Part shown: positions 14,111-22,700 of the stretch, piece after piece | Layout of the letters: each line of letters begins with the position of its first letter | Position numbering within the stretch: position 1 is the first letter of the stretch | From: CALDTK01 sp041744755 | GTDB lineage: Bacteria > Bacteroidota > Bacteroidia > Chitinophagales > Saprospiraceae | Direction of reading: 5' to 3' | Assembly (NCBI GenBank): GCA_041744755.1 | Contig: JBGTKC010000154.1 | Coordinates: 1 to 29,780 of the forward strand | DNA: 29,780 bases | Made by a program: the position numbers and the translations under genes | Notes under the pieces: generated by a model | Database searches by the model: none | What the model was told of the DNA's origin: nothing | The model's input: the letters and a program-made list of their open reading frames with translations, nothing else

Positions 14111-15505
14111 CTAGCGGGTGGCGGTTGTTTTGTCGTTCGCCTGTAGGTCCAGCGACGCCTCGAAGGCCGCTCGCCACGGGTGCCACCCGTACCAAGGCCC
14201 CAGATTGCTATTGTGCCAAATGCACCTAAGGCCGGAGCCGTGGGCCCGGGCCTGGTCACTTAACTCCGTCCAGCGCTCGACGGCCTGTTTTGGCGAAAGC
14301 CCTCCGTAGTAGCGGGCCGTCACATCCATGGCGTGCGGAGGGACGAGCGTAAGGTCGGTCGCGCGCTCCGCGAGCAGGTCGTACCACGGAAACGAGCGGC
14401 TGGAGCCGGTGCGGAAGCCGGAAGCGTCGGCCCACATGAGGCTGTGCTCCTCGCGGATGCCGAGTGCGATCAGAACGCGGAAGGTGTCCGGCAGCCGTAC
14501 CCGCAGGAAGTGCTGTCGACTGATCTCCACCGGGGCCCCGGTGGCGTCGGCCAGGTGGCGAACCTCCGCCTCGAATAACTCAGGGCGGTCAGAGGAGTGG
14601 TAGCTCGGATGAATCCCGACCCGACCCACCGCCGTCAGCTTTCGCCAAAACGGCTTCCATCTCGGGTGCCCGTACCGCCAGCCCGGGTCTAGCCGATTGC
14701 CATAACCCACCAACGTGAAATAGTCCTGGGGCAGGTTGCGTCCGCGAGCCTCGCCATCCAGGTAGCCGAAGGTGTCAAACGGGTCCGGGGCGCCCCGCCC
14801 CCAACGCCAAACCTGGCTGGCCGTGATGGGCTCGGGGCCGTCGCGATGGTACCCCTCACGCACGACGCCTCTCCACAGACTGGTCTGTCGCTTGATCCAG
14901 GGTCTTCCGGCGATGGCGGCGGGGGCGTCCACGTCGACGGACAGGCCCGTGGACTCTTCGACGAAAGTGGGCAGGCCGAGGTATCCGCCCGCCCGCCACA
15001 GCTGTCCGGCGAGTCCCAGTGCCAGGGCATCCGCCACGGGTGTACGCGCTACCCCGCGGGCCACGAGGGGATGCAGCGCGCTCGGTATCCGCTGGTGTGC
15101 GTCCCGGCCCTCGATGCCGTATTCGGCGTATAGGCTCAGGCAGTAGAATATTCCAGCGAGGGCGTCTAAACCGCAGGGGCAATCCCTCCCGTAAACCTGT
15201 GCCCACACCGGGGCGTAAGCGGTGGTCCCAGGAATCTCGTCGAGCAAACCACTTGGCTGCACCTCCACGACCCGCGCATCGGCCTGCTGCGTCACTCCGG
15301 TGCGGTACCGCAGGGTTACGGTGTCGACGGTGGCGTGGCCCTCGTCGATCTCTGCGGCCCGCCAGGCCCACCCGAACCAACCACACAACACGTCCATCAC
15401 GTAGCGGAGACGAGGCGCTGGGGATGGGCTGTCTAGGCGGATCTGAAGCGCGACGAGAGGCGTTGGCAAAGGAGCGATATTTGCGGCAAATGTCGGCCGG
15501 AACAA
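14111..15505 (-). CDS. Polysaccharide deacetylase-like protein (DUF7033 type)
   Basis: A protein of up to 464 residues resembling Bacteroidota polysaccharide-deacetylase-family proteins that carry an N-terminal DUF7033 domain. The N-terminal half has RLRYVMDVLCGWFG and DALAGIFYCLSLYAEYG. The C-terminal half is the deacetylase-like barrel: VGRVGIHPSYHSS (His pair), then REEHSLMWADASGFRTGSSR and PWYDLLAE. Canonical family-4 carbohydrate esterases need an Asp and two His for metal; the HPSYHSS motif supplies the His pair, but I cannot be sure of the Asp, so activity is uncertain. There is no clear signal peptide. The start is uncertain: TTG 15505 gives the full length, while a start just before LRYVMD is possible. 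It holds two exact copies of the repeated word (14287-14300, 14638-14651) in different frames and orientations. Confidence 0.75.
   Translation of the reverse strand: MFRPTFAANIAPLPTPLVALQIRLDSPSPAPRLRYVMDVLCGWFGWAWRAAEIDEGHATVDTVTLRYRTGVTQQADARVVEVQPSGLLDEIPGTTAYAPVWAQVYGRDCPCGLDALAGIFYCLSLYAEYGIEGRDAHQRIPSALHPLVARGVARTPVADALALGLAGQLWRAGGYLGLPTFVEESTGLSVDVDAPAAIAGRPWIKRQTSLWRGVVREGYHRDGPEPITASQVWRWGRGAPDPFDTFGYLDGEARGRNLPQDYFTLVGYGNRLDPGWRYGHPRWKPFWRKLTAVGRVGIHPSYHSSDRPELFEAEVRHLADATGAPVEISRQHFLRVRLPDTFRVLIALGIREEHSLMWADASGFRTGSSRSFPWYDLLAERATDLTLVPPHAMDVTARYYGGLSPKQAVERWTELSDQARAHGSGLRCIWHNSNLGPWYGWHPWRAAFEASLDLQANDKTTATR
14287..14300 (-). repeat. Repeated word copy 8, exact, with leading G
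   Basis: In the deacetylase-like gene, in its direction, read as Leu-Ser-Pro-Lys-Gln. Confidence 0.92.
14638..14651 (+). repeat. Repeated word copy 9, exact
   Basis: In the same deacetylase-like gene as copy 8, but inverted and in another frame (Phe-Trp-Arg-Lys-Leu). Leading base is A. Confidence 0.9.
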
Positions 15506-15587
15506 CTATCGACGGCTTTAGGAATATAATTCATCCGAAATTGAGGATGGAGCCAAACGTATATGCGATTCCGCCGTTATTTACGCA

Positions 15588-16370
15588 ATGATGCTAAGAC
15601 TACTCCGTCTCAGTGTGCTCGCCGTAGCTGCATGCGCCGCCTCCGTTACGCTGCGCGCCCAGGAGACGCTGTTTCCGAGGAGTAATCAATCTGTCGACGT
15701 AGGTATCGTTTACGATAGAGAGGTCACCGGCACACTCGGCATACATACCAACGGACTGTACGCTGGCTTTACGAGCGGCAAGCTCAAAACCTATTATAAG
15801 ACCTCCTATTGGGGCGCTAACATTGGGATCCTGAAAAGCCCTCGCGAAACCAGGAGCGATCGCGCAGTCCAATTCGGCCAAAACTCCGGCAGCTACGTCT
15901 ACGGCAAGCGGAGCACCCTGATCCCCGTACGCGCGGTCAAGGGGTGGAAGCGCTACTACTCCGGTAAAGACCGCCGCCGCGGGGTCGCCGTCGGTACGAG
16001 CTTCGAGTTGGGGCTAACCGCGGGCGTGGTGAAGCCTTACGTGTTGGAAATCAGCGGCGGCGCCGAGCCCGGCCCGAACGCACAGTTCTTTACCTACGCC
16101 CAGAACCCAGACGGGTTCACGTCGGGAAACATCAACGGCACCGGCGGCCTGAAACGTGGCTGGAGCGAGGCCTCCATCATCCCGGGCGTCAACGCCAAGG
16201 CAGCCATCCACCTCGACTGGGGGGCGTTCGACGAATTCGTGAAGGCCATGGAGGTCGGCATCATGGTGGACGCGTTTCCGAGAGCCGTGCCCCTCCTCAT
16301 CGAACCGGCAAGCAACTCGCCGCTCTTCGTCAACTTTTTCATCAACGTACACCTGGGCAAGCGGCGTTGA
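15588..16370 (+). CDS. Secreted outer-membrane beta-barrel-like protein
   Basis: A 260-residue protein with a clear signal peptide: MMLRLLRLSVLAVAACAASV, then TLRAQE, so cleavage is likely after Ala-Gln or LRA near residue 24. The mature part alternates short amphipathic strands with glycine and aromatic residues (SVDVGIVYDRE, GLYAGFTSGKLKTYYK, GVAVGTSFELGLTAGVVKPY) and ends in the strand PLFVNFFINVHLGKRR, typical of outer-membrane barrels. I do not recognise a named family. It is divergent from the deacetylase-like gene across an AT-richer 82-base gap containing TATAATTC (about 15522), which may hold promoters for both, and lies 88 bases before lipA. Confidence 0.8.
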   Translation: MMLRLLRLSVLAVAACAASVTLRAQETLFPRSNQSVDVGIVYDREVTGTLGIHTNGLYAGFTSGKLKTYYKTSYWGANIGILKSPRETRSDRAVQFGQNSGSYVYGKRSTLIPVRAVKGWKRYYSGKDRRRGVAVGTSFELGLTAGVVKPYVLEISGGAEPGPNAQFFTYAQNPDGFTSGNINGTGGLKRGWSEASIIPGVNAKAAIHLDWGAFDEFVKAMEVGIMVDAFPRAVPLLIEPASNSPLFVNFFINVHLGKRR

Positions 16371-16458
16371 TCACCGAATCCAGAGCCACCGGTCGTTTCT
16401 GCGTAAACGGCACCCCCTCCTCGCAACAGGCACGCGGGTAGTCGGTTGATCTTGCAGC

Positions 16459-17382
16459 ATGGTCGAACTTCCCATCGTAACTTCTACACCTGCCCCCGCG
16501 GGAAGCGCAACAGATACAGCCTTCGCACCTCTGGAGCCCGCAGGGAGGACCCGCAAACCGGACTGGCTGCGGGTCAAGCTCCCTATCGGTGAGGACTACA
16601 AGCGGGTGCGACGCCTCGTGGACGAATACAAGCTCAATACGATCTGTCAGAGCGGCAATTGTCCAAACATGGGAGAGTGCTGGGGCGCCGGTACGGCTAC
16701 TTTCATGATCCTTGGCAACACCTGCACCCGCTCGTGCAGCTTCTGCGCCGTCAAAACGGGGAGACCCAATGAATACGACGAGGACGAGCCCAGGCGCGTA
16801 GCCGAGGCCATCGACCTGATGGGCGTCAAACACGCCGTCATCACGAGCGTCAACCGAGATGAGCTCAAGGACCGCGGGGCCGAGATTTGGTATCAGACCG
16901 TGCGCCTCGTGAAAGAGCGGACGCCCGCCACTACAATCGAAACCCTCATCCCCGACACGCGCGGTAATTGGGATGCGCTATCACGCATGATTGCAGGCGG
17001 TCAGGAAGTCGTGAGTCACAACATGGAAACCGTCCAGCGGCTTTACCGCAAGGTGCGCCCGCAGGCGCGCTACGACCGATCCCTCGAGCAGATCGAGCGC
17101 ACGAAGGCTGCCGGCAAGCGCACGAAGAGCGGGATCATGGTTGGCCTCGGGGAGACTCCCGACGAGGTCTACGCCATCATGGCCGACCTCCACCGGCATG
17201 GCTGTGACGTGCTCACGATCGGCCAGTACCTCCAGCCAACTAAGATGCACATCGCGGTCGCGGAGTTCGTCACCCCGGCTCAGTTTGCCGAGTACAAGGT
17301 CGTAGGGCAGGAGATCGGCATCGAGTTCGTGGAATCCGGACCGTTGGTTCGTTCGAGTTACCACGCCGAACGCCACCTGTAG
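16459..17382 (+). CDS. lipA: Lipoyl synthase
   Basis: A 307-residue radical-SAM enzyme that inserts two sulfurs into protein-bound octanoyl chains to make lipoyl cofactors for 2-oxoacid dehydrogenases and the glycine cleavage system. The auxiliary cluster ligands C-x4-C-x5-C are Cys63, Cys68 and Cys74 (CQSGNCPNMGEC). The radical-SAM C-x3-C-x2-C ligands are Cys89, Cys93 and Cys96 (CTRSCSFC). The third auxiliary-cluster ligand Ser is in the C-terminal RSSYHAER (298-305). ATG 16459 gives a normal length with a short variable N-terminal tail. No lipB is next to it. It is convergent with the alkaline phosphatase gene. Confidence 0.97.
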   Translation: MVELPIVTSTPAPAGSATDTAFAPLEPAGRTRKPDWLRVKLPIGEDYKRVRRLVDEYKLNTICQSGNCPNMGECWGAGTATFMILGNTCTRSCSFCAVKTGRPNEYDEDEPRRVAEAIDLMGVKHAVITSVNRDELKDRGAEIWYQTVRLVKERTPATTIETLIPDTRGNWDALSRMIAGGQEVVSHNMETVQRLYRKVRPQARYDRSLEQIERTKAAGKRTKSGIMVGLGETPDEVYAIMADLHRHGCDVLTIGQYLQPTKMHIAVAEFVTPAQFAEYKVVGQEIGIEFVESGPLVRSSYHAERHL

Positions 17383-17391
17383 ATCGATTAG

Positions 17392-17405
17392 GCTTTCGCC
17401 AAAAC
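17392..17405 (+). repeat. Repeated word copy 10, exact, intergenic, with leading G
   Basis: In the 38-base gap between the convergent lipA and alkaline phosphatase genes. It is a single copy with no inverted partner, so it is not forming a terminator stem. Confidence 0.92.
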
Positions 17406-17420
17406 GTCTGCCTCACTTAG

Positions 17421-18608
17421 TTAACGCGCCCGACGCTCGCGCGCGTTACCGATTGCGCTGCGGAGCTTGGTATAGATCTCGGTGTTCTCGTACATCCCAC
17501 CGAAAGCAGACGCGCCCGGTCCTTCGGCAAAGACCGGAATGATCGTCGCGGTGTGGTAGTCGGTCGTGAAGGCATAGATCATCGAATCCGGCCGAGAGCC
17601 GTAATTCACCGCGAAGCCACCCGTCTCGTGGTCGGCCGTCACGACAACGAGCGTATTGCCACGTGCGGCGGCCCAGTCGAGCACGGCGTCCACGGTCCTA
17701 GAGAAGTCGGTAACCTCCGTCACGATGTACTCACCGTTGTTGGCGTGTCCGCCCCAGTCGATCTGCGAGCCTTCGATCATTAGGAAGAACCCTCGCCCGG
17801 CCGTATCCCGGGCGGCTAGATAGTCCAAAGCGAGCGTGCTGGCTGGCGCCAGGTACGTGCGCCCTTGACTGGCCGGCAGCGGGTCATTATCGGCGGTAAA
17901 GTACCCGTACGTGGTTTTGGCGGAAGCCGAAACCTGGTCTATCGTCTTGTCGAAATAACTCTCCACTACCCTACCGCGTCCCCGCATCTCGGCCACGAGG
18001 TCGCGGGTGTCACCAGTGCGTTGCTGGAAGAACTTCTGCCCCCCGCCGATGAAGAAGTCGACACTCGCGTCGTTGAGTTGCGCGGCGATGTTCTCGTAGC
18101 TGCTCCTAAGGCCCTCGTGCGCGAAGAAGGCCGCGGGGGTGGCGTGTACTATGGTCGAGGTGACCACCAACCCCGTCGGCATCCCGAGGTCGTGGGCGTA
18201 CTCGAGGATCGTCGGGCAGGCAGAGCCGTCGGGGTTGACGCCGATGGCGCCGTTGTAGGTCTTAACGCCGCAGCTAAACGCCGTCGCCCCGGCGGCGCTG
18301 TCGGTGACGAGGTTGTCCGAGCTCCGTGGCTTGTGGAGGCCGACGGTCTTCATTCGCTCGAAAGCGATCTCGTCGTCGTTGACGAACATCCCGGCAGAGA
18401 GCTGCCCGAGCCCCATGCCGTCGGCGACCATAAAGACGATATTGAGTGGCGCGGCCTCCGTGGGTAGGGTCCGCTCGCCGGCTACCGGCGTGGCGATAAT
18501 CGGGTTCTCCCTCACGGGAGTGCGCTGGCAAGCGAGGGTAATCAAGGCGATGCATCCGCAATTCAGCAAAAGCAGGCGCCGGGTGCCAGTGAGAGCGTAT
18601 GACATCAT
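17421..18608 (-). CDS. Alkaline phosphatase (PhoA family)
   Basis: A 395-residue exported phosphomonoesterase. A hydrophobic N-terminal segment ends in LITLAC (Cys27); the position -3 is not the usual Leu, so this may be a lipoprotein or simply a signal peptide. The metal Asp63 is in FMVADGMGLGQL and the nucleophile Ser104 in TDSAAGATAFS. Later ligands are visible in MIEGSQIDWGGHANN and VVTADHETGGFAVN. It would release phosphate in the periplasm or at the cell surface. ATG 18608 overlaps the dprA stop (ATGA), so translation is probably coupled even though the functions are unrelated. SASAKT is encoded by a one-mismatch copy of the repeated word (17914-17927). Confidence 0.94.
   Translation of the reverse strand: MMSYALTGTRRLLLLNCGCIALITLACQRTPVRENPIIATPVAGERTLPTEAAPLNIVFMVADGMGLGQLSAGMFVNDDEIAFERMKTVGLHKPRSSDNLVTDSAAGATAFSCGVKTYNGAIGVNPDGSACPTILEYAHDLGMPTGLVVTSTIVHATPAAFFAHEGLRSSYENIAAQLNDASVDFFIGGGQKFFQQRTGDTRDLVAEMRGRGRVVESYFDKTIDQVSASAKTTYGYFTADNDPLPASQGRTYLAPASTLALDYLAARDTAGRGFFLMIEGSQIDWGGHANNGEYIVTEVTDFSRTVDAVLDWAAARGNTLVVVTADHETGGFAVNYGSRPDSMIYAFTTDYHTATIIPVFAEGPGASAFGGMYENTEIYTKLRSAIGNARERRAR
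17914..17927 (-). repeat. Repeated word copy 11, 13 of 14
   Basis: GCTTCCGCCAAAAC with leading G in the alkaline phosphatase gene, read as Ala-Ser-Ala-Lys-Thr. Confidence 0.75.
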
Positions 18609-19702
18609 GACAGCGTATATCGTTTGCCCGGTAACGCCCGGACGACGCCCCGGAACTCGAGTTCGAGCAATGTGCTCGCAAGTTGGCCACTTCCGAGAGA
18701 AGCGCGGTGTGAAATTGTGTCGATGTCCATACTGACCCCCTGCTGCAGTAAGTCGACCACCGAGCGCTCAATCGGGGTAAAGCTCTCGAGCTGGAGTTGG
18801 ACCTGCGGCGCCACCGCACCCGGGGCCCCGTCCCAACCGAGCTGGTAGGCGATGTCCTTCCCGCTTTCGAGGAGGGCAGCGCGTTGAGACTTGATCAACG
18901 TGTTGCAGCCTTTGCTCATCGGGTCCACCGTCCGTCCCGGCAGGGCGAACAGTGCCCGGTTGTAGCCTTCGCACAGTTTGGCCGTAATCATGGACCCACC
19001 CTGCTCCGCGCTCTCGATCACGACCACGGCGTCACTGAGGCCTGCGATGACGCGGTTGCGCTGCGGGAAAAACTCCCGGCGCGACCGCATGCCGCTCGGG
19101 TACTCCGTGACGAGCGCGCCCTGGTGCAACATGTCGAGGGCCGTGGCCTTGTGGCTCGACGGGTAGATCTCTCCGAGGCCGTGTGCGAGGACCCCAAACG
19201 TCGGCGCGCCACAGTTCAACGCCGCGCGGTGCGCCACGATGTCCACGCCGTAAGCCAGGCCGCTGATCACGGTCACGCCGTAGGGCTCGAGCTCCTCGAC
19301 GATCCGCTCGCACGCGGCGACCCCGTGTGGGGTAGGCTTGCGGGTACCGACGACGGCGATCGTGCGGGCGGGCGACAGATCGGCACTTCCCCGTTTGTAT
19401 AACACCACCGGTGAATCCGGCAGCTCGTCGAGCCGCTTCGGGAAACCTTCTGAGAGGCAATCGAGGACCTCGATCTCGTGGTGCTCGATGAAGCGGGCTT
19501 CGCGTTCGGCTGCCGCCAAAACCTTGCGATCCCGGATCTGCTCGTAGGCGACCGCAGGGAGCTTGAGCTGAGCGTACGTACTCTCGTCGAGTGCGAAGCA
19601 GGCCTGGAAGCTCCCCGCAACCGCGAGGAGTTTGCGTGCCCGAATGGGGCCGACGCCACTGAGGTAGCTCAGCGCGATCGCGTGGAGGGTTTCGTCTTGC
19701 AT
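18605..19702 (-). CDS. dprA: DNA processing protein DprA
   Basis: A 365-residue DprA/Smf protein, which loads RecA on incoming single-stranded DNA during natural transformation. An N-terminal SAM/HhH region (LSYLSGVGPIRARKLL, residues 12-27) precedes the Rossmann core with AVVGTRKPTPHG, ISGLAYGVDIVAHRAAL, GGSMITAKL and FFPQRNRVIAG. The C-terminal winged helix covers about residues 300-365 (TPIERSVVDLL and following). It is complete. It overlaps the alkaline phosphatase start by 4 bases. DprA is widespread even in bacteria not known to be competent, but its presence fits the idea that the repeated word is an uptake signal. It contains the degenerate word GGCTGCCGCCAAAAC at 19508-19522, identical to the one in the RNase HI gene. 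Confidence 0.95.
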   Translation of the reverse strand: MQDETLHAIALSYLSGVGPIRARKLLAVAGSFQACFALDESTYAQLKLPAVAYEQIRDRKVLAAAEREARFIEHHEIEVLDCLSEGFPKRLDELPDSPVVLYKRGSADLSPARTIAVVGTRKPTPHGVAACERIVEELEPYGVTVISGLAYGVDIVAHRAALNCGAPTFGVLAHGLGEIYPSSHKATALDMLHQGALVTEYPSGMRSRREFFPQRNRVIAGLSDAVVVIESAEQGGSMITAKLCEGYNRALFALPGRTVDPMSKGCNTLIKSQRAALLESGKDIAYQLGWDGAPGAVAPQVQLQLESFTPIERSVVDLLQQGVSMDIDTISHRASLGSGQLASTLLELEFRGVVRALPGKRYTLS

Positions 19703-19777
19703 TTCGATCCGTCGTCGCGCTGAGCGGCTACCGGACGCGCAATGTAAAACAATTTGTTCCGTCGGACTACTCCAGAT

Positions 19778-22700
19778 TTATCTACTCAACTGTAAATAGC
19801 CGCTTCTGCTATCGCCGTTGCCGAGGTCGATGACGTAGAAATACGTCCCCTCTGCCAGCGGCTGTCCGCCGATGATCCCGCGCCAGTCGTTGGTGTACTC
19901 GCGGAAGTCGATGAGCTTGTTGCCAGATCGGTTGAAGACCGAAATCTGGTGCTTAGGATACTGCCCGAGGCCGAGGACGGTAAATTCCTCGTTGACGCCA
20001 TCGCCGTTGGGGCTCATGCCGTTGTACACCAGTAGCTCGTCACAGTAAATCATGACCTCGACCGTGGTCGAGTCGCAGACCTCGCCCTGGCAGACCTCGT
20101 AGGTGAATATGTCCGTGGCGCAGTCGCTGCCGTAGTGGAGGTACTCGATGGCGGAGTTGCCAACCACCTGCGCGCGACCGAAATAGGGCTCACTCACGAG
20201 GCTCAGGCTCAGGGCCTCATCCGCGAGTTTATCATTGCGCAGCACCTCCAATACCTTGTACTGCCCGAAGTCGATCGTATCTCGGTCGGGGATGACGTCG
20301 AGCTCCAGCAGAGCGACGCTCCGCATGCGGAGCTCGATCGAGTCGACGCCACCGTCGAGGTAAAGCCTCCGCACGCAGATCTGCTCCTCGCCCGCCTCCA
20401 TGGCGGTGAGCGAGAGACATTCGCCGGACCAATCGACGGTGACCGATTCACCGCTGGCATCAGGGCAGTCTTTGGTCAGCCCCACGACGATGGCATCTTT
20501 CCGGGCGGCCGGCAGACAGAAGCGCTGCATCTCACCTACGACCAAGTCGAGAGTTTCGCGGCGGTTAGAGACGCGCGCCTTCTTCGCGACCACGGTCACG
20601 GAGTCCACGCATGTTCGACCGGAGGCGTCTGCTCTCGAGATGGCGATGACGTGGGTCCCCTCCGTCAAAAGTACTGCGGGAACTATCTCGGAGCGCTCGA
20701 CGAGGGGAGTGATCGACTGCCACGTTCCACTGGCGAGTTGGCCGTAGAGACCTTCGGCCACCTCGCCGCCATCGACTGTAATCTCGGTAGTGGACGGTCG
20801 TACCGTAGCGCGCTCGAACGCCACGCCTGCGGCGGCGGCGATATCCCCATTGACGACGTTGACGGTTTTGCCGAAAGGCGTGCGAAGGGATTTGTAGTCC
20901 GCCTTTGCGGAGTAAGTGCGCACGACGACTTGTTTCACCTGCGCGATACTTGCGGTGGGTTTGCCGTCGACGTGCACCTGGTCGGTAGCGGGATCAAAAT
21001 CGGTCGGCAGGGCGTAGGCTAGCGTTTCGCGCCCGACGGCGATCGTGGCTTCGGTACGCTCGGTGGACCAAAGCTCGAGGCTGCAAACCGCCCCGGCGGT
21101 CGAAACCTGAAAGACGACGTCAATACAGTCACCGGAAGTGCTACAGGCCTCTACCACGATCTCGACCGGAGACGCGAGCGCTACCGACGCCACGACGACG
21201 AGCGTGGTCGCGTCGTCCGCCAAGCTTAAGCTCAGGTCCTCCTTCTTCCACGTCCGGGACCCTTTGCGCTCCGCGGCGTCCTGAGGCTTCCACGTATCCA
21301 CTCGTAACGCGTATCCCGCCGGCAGGGCGCCTTGACCTAAGGCGAACAAGAAGCCTTCACCAACCTTCACGACGATCGGGCCCTTGTTAACGACGATGCG
21401 TGGCTTGCACTTTAGCTCTGCGCTGATGGTGGCCTTACAGTTGCTACCCGATACCGAGACAGTGCTAGCACCGGGCTTCAGGTATAGCGTGCCGTAGGTG
21501 TCGAGCGTCTGGCGGGCCGCGTCGAGCGAGTAGCTCTGCCCATCCCCGCTGCTTAGCTTGAGGCTCCCGACGCCCGCGCCCGCGGCGTAGAGTTGCCCGG
21601 TGGACCAGTCGATGTACACCTCCGCACCGGCCTTACGCAGCTGACTGATGATGCTTTGGACGTTGCCTGCCACCCCCGTCGCGCCGTTGACACCCGGCCA
21701 GGCCGCGACCGTATACCGCGCGGAGAGCCCGCGGTCGCTTAGCTGATCGAGGTTAAACGAGGCACCCGCACGGCTCCCGGTAACCTTCTCGAGATCCGAA
21801 ACACTGCCGGCGGTAGTGGTGGCGCTGAGGTTTGCCCTCGTAAGTGCTAGGGGAACGTTTTGAGCGACACATTTCTCGGCGGTGATCGTAAGAGTCGGTT
21901 TCGCGGCCAGAGGAACGCAGGCATACTCGACGCACTTGATGACGAAGGTCCGCTCCGAGGTCTGGTTCTCGCTTGCTTTCGTAAAGGTGAAAGTGCTGGT
22001 GCCCACGGTCGAAAGGCTTGCGGTGTAACCGTTTGAGAGTGGCTTCCAGGTAGCACCCGTCGGCAGGGTATAGCCCTTGAGGTCCGCGAGGAAGAGCGGT
22101 TCGCCGACCTCGATCTGGAGGCGGGTGGTGTCCCGGGTGAATTCTTGTTTCTGCGCGCCCGCTACCGTCACGCGGGCCGTGTCACTACAGCCCTCGACGT
22201 TCGTGGCGATCAGCGCGTAGCGCTTCGGCGAGAGCCCGGCTGGCAATTGCAGCGTCCACCCCCGGAAGCCATTGACGATCACGGGCTTTAGGTCGAGGAG
22301 CGTATTGGTGGCCAAGTGCCGTAGGCGAAGCCGCGACGGGGACTTCGTAAAGTCCTCGACCTCGAGCGTTCTCTGGTCCACGACCACGCGCACCTTCGAC
22401 GCTGGGTCGGTAGCCTTGATGAGTTCTGCGACCCCGGCCAGCGTACTCGCTTGCTTCGCGGAGATGATCAGCTGCCCTCCGGCCTCGTAGCGCTCGATCC
22501 GCCAGCCGTTGTCAGCGTAGTTGACCGGTAAGCCGCGCAGGGAGAACTTGGCGAGCCTGTATTCGTCACACCCCGTACTCGGGGCGGCGAGGGGCTGGCC
22601 GTCCAAACGGTACGTGAGCGTAGTCACGAGCTGTCGTGCGCCAAGAATGCAGAGGTTTGGCTGCTCGGTGCTGGGCACGGCGATGTCGTATCCGGCTTTC

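Noticed and set aside
17865..18467. 200-residue plus-strand open frame opposite the alkaline phosphatase gene
   Set aside because: The opposite strand encodes all active-site motifs of PhoA; the shadow has none of its own.
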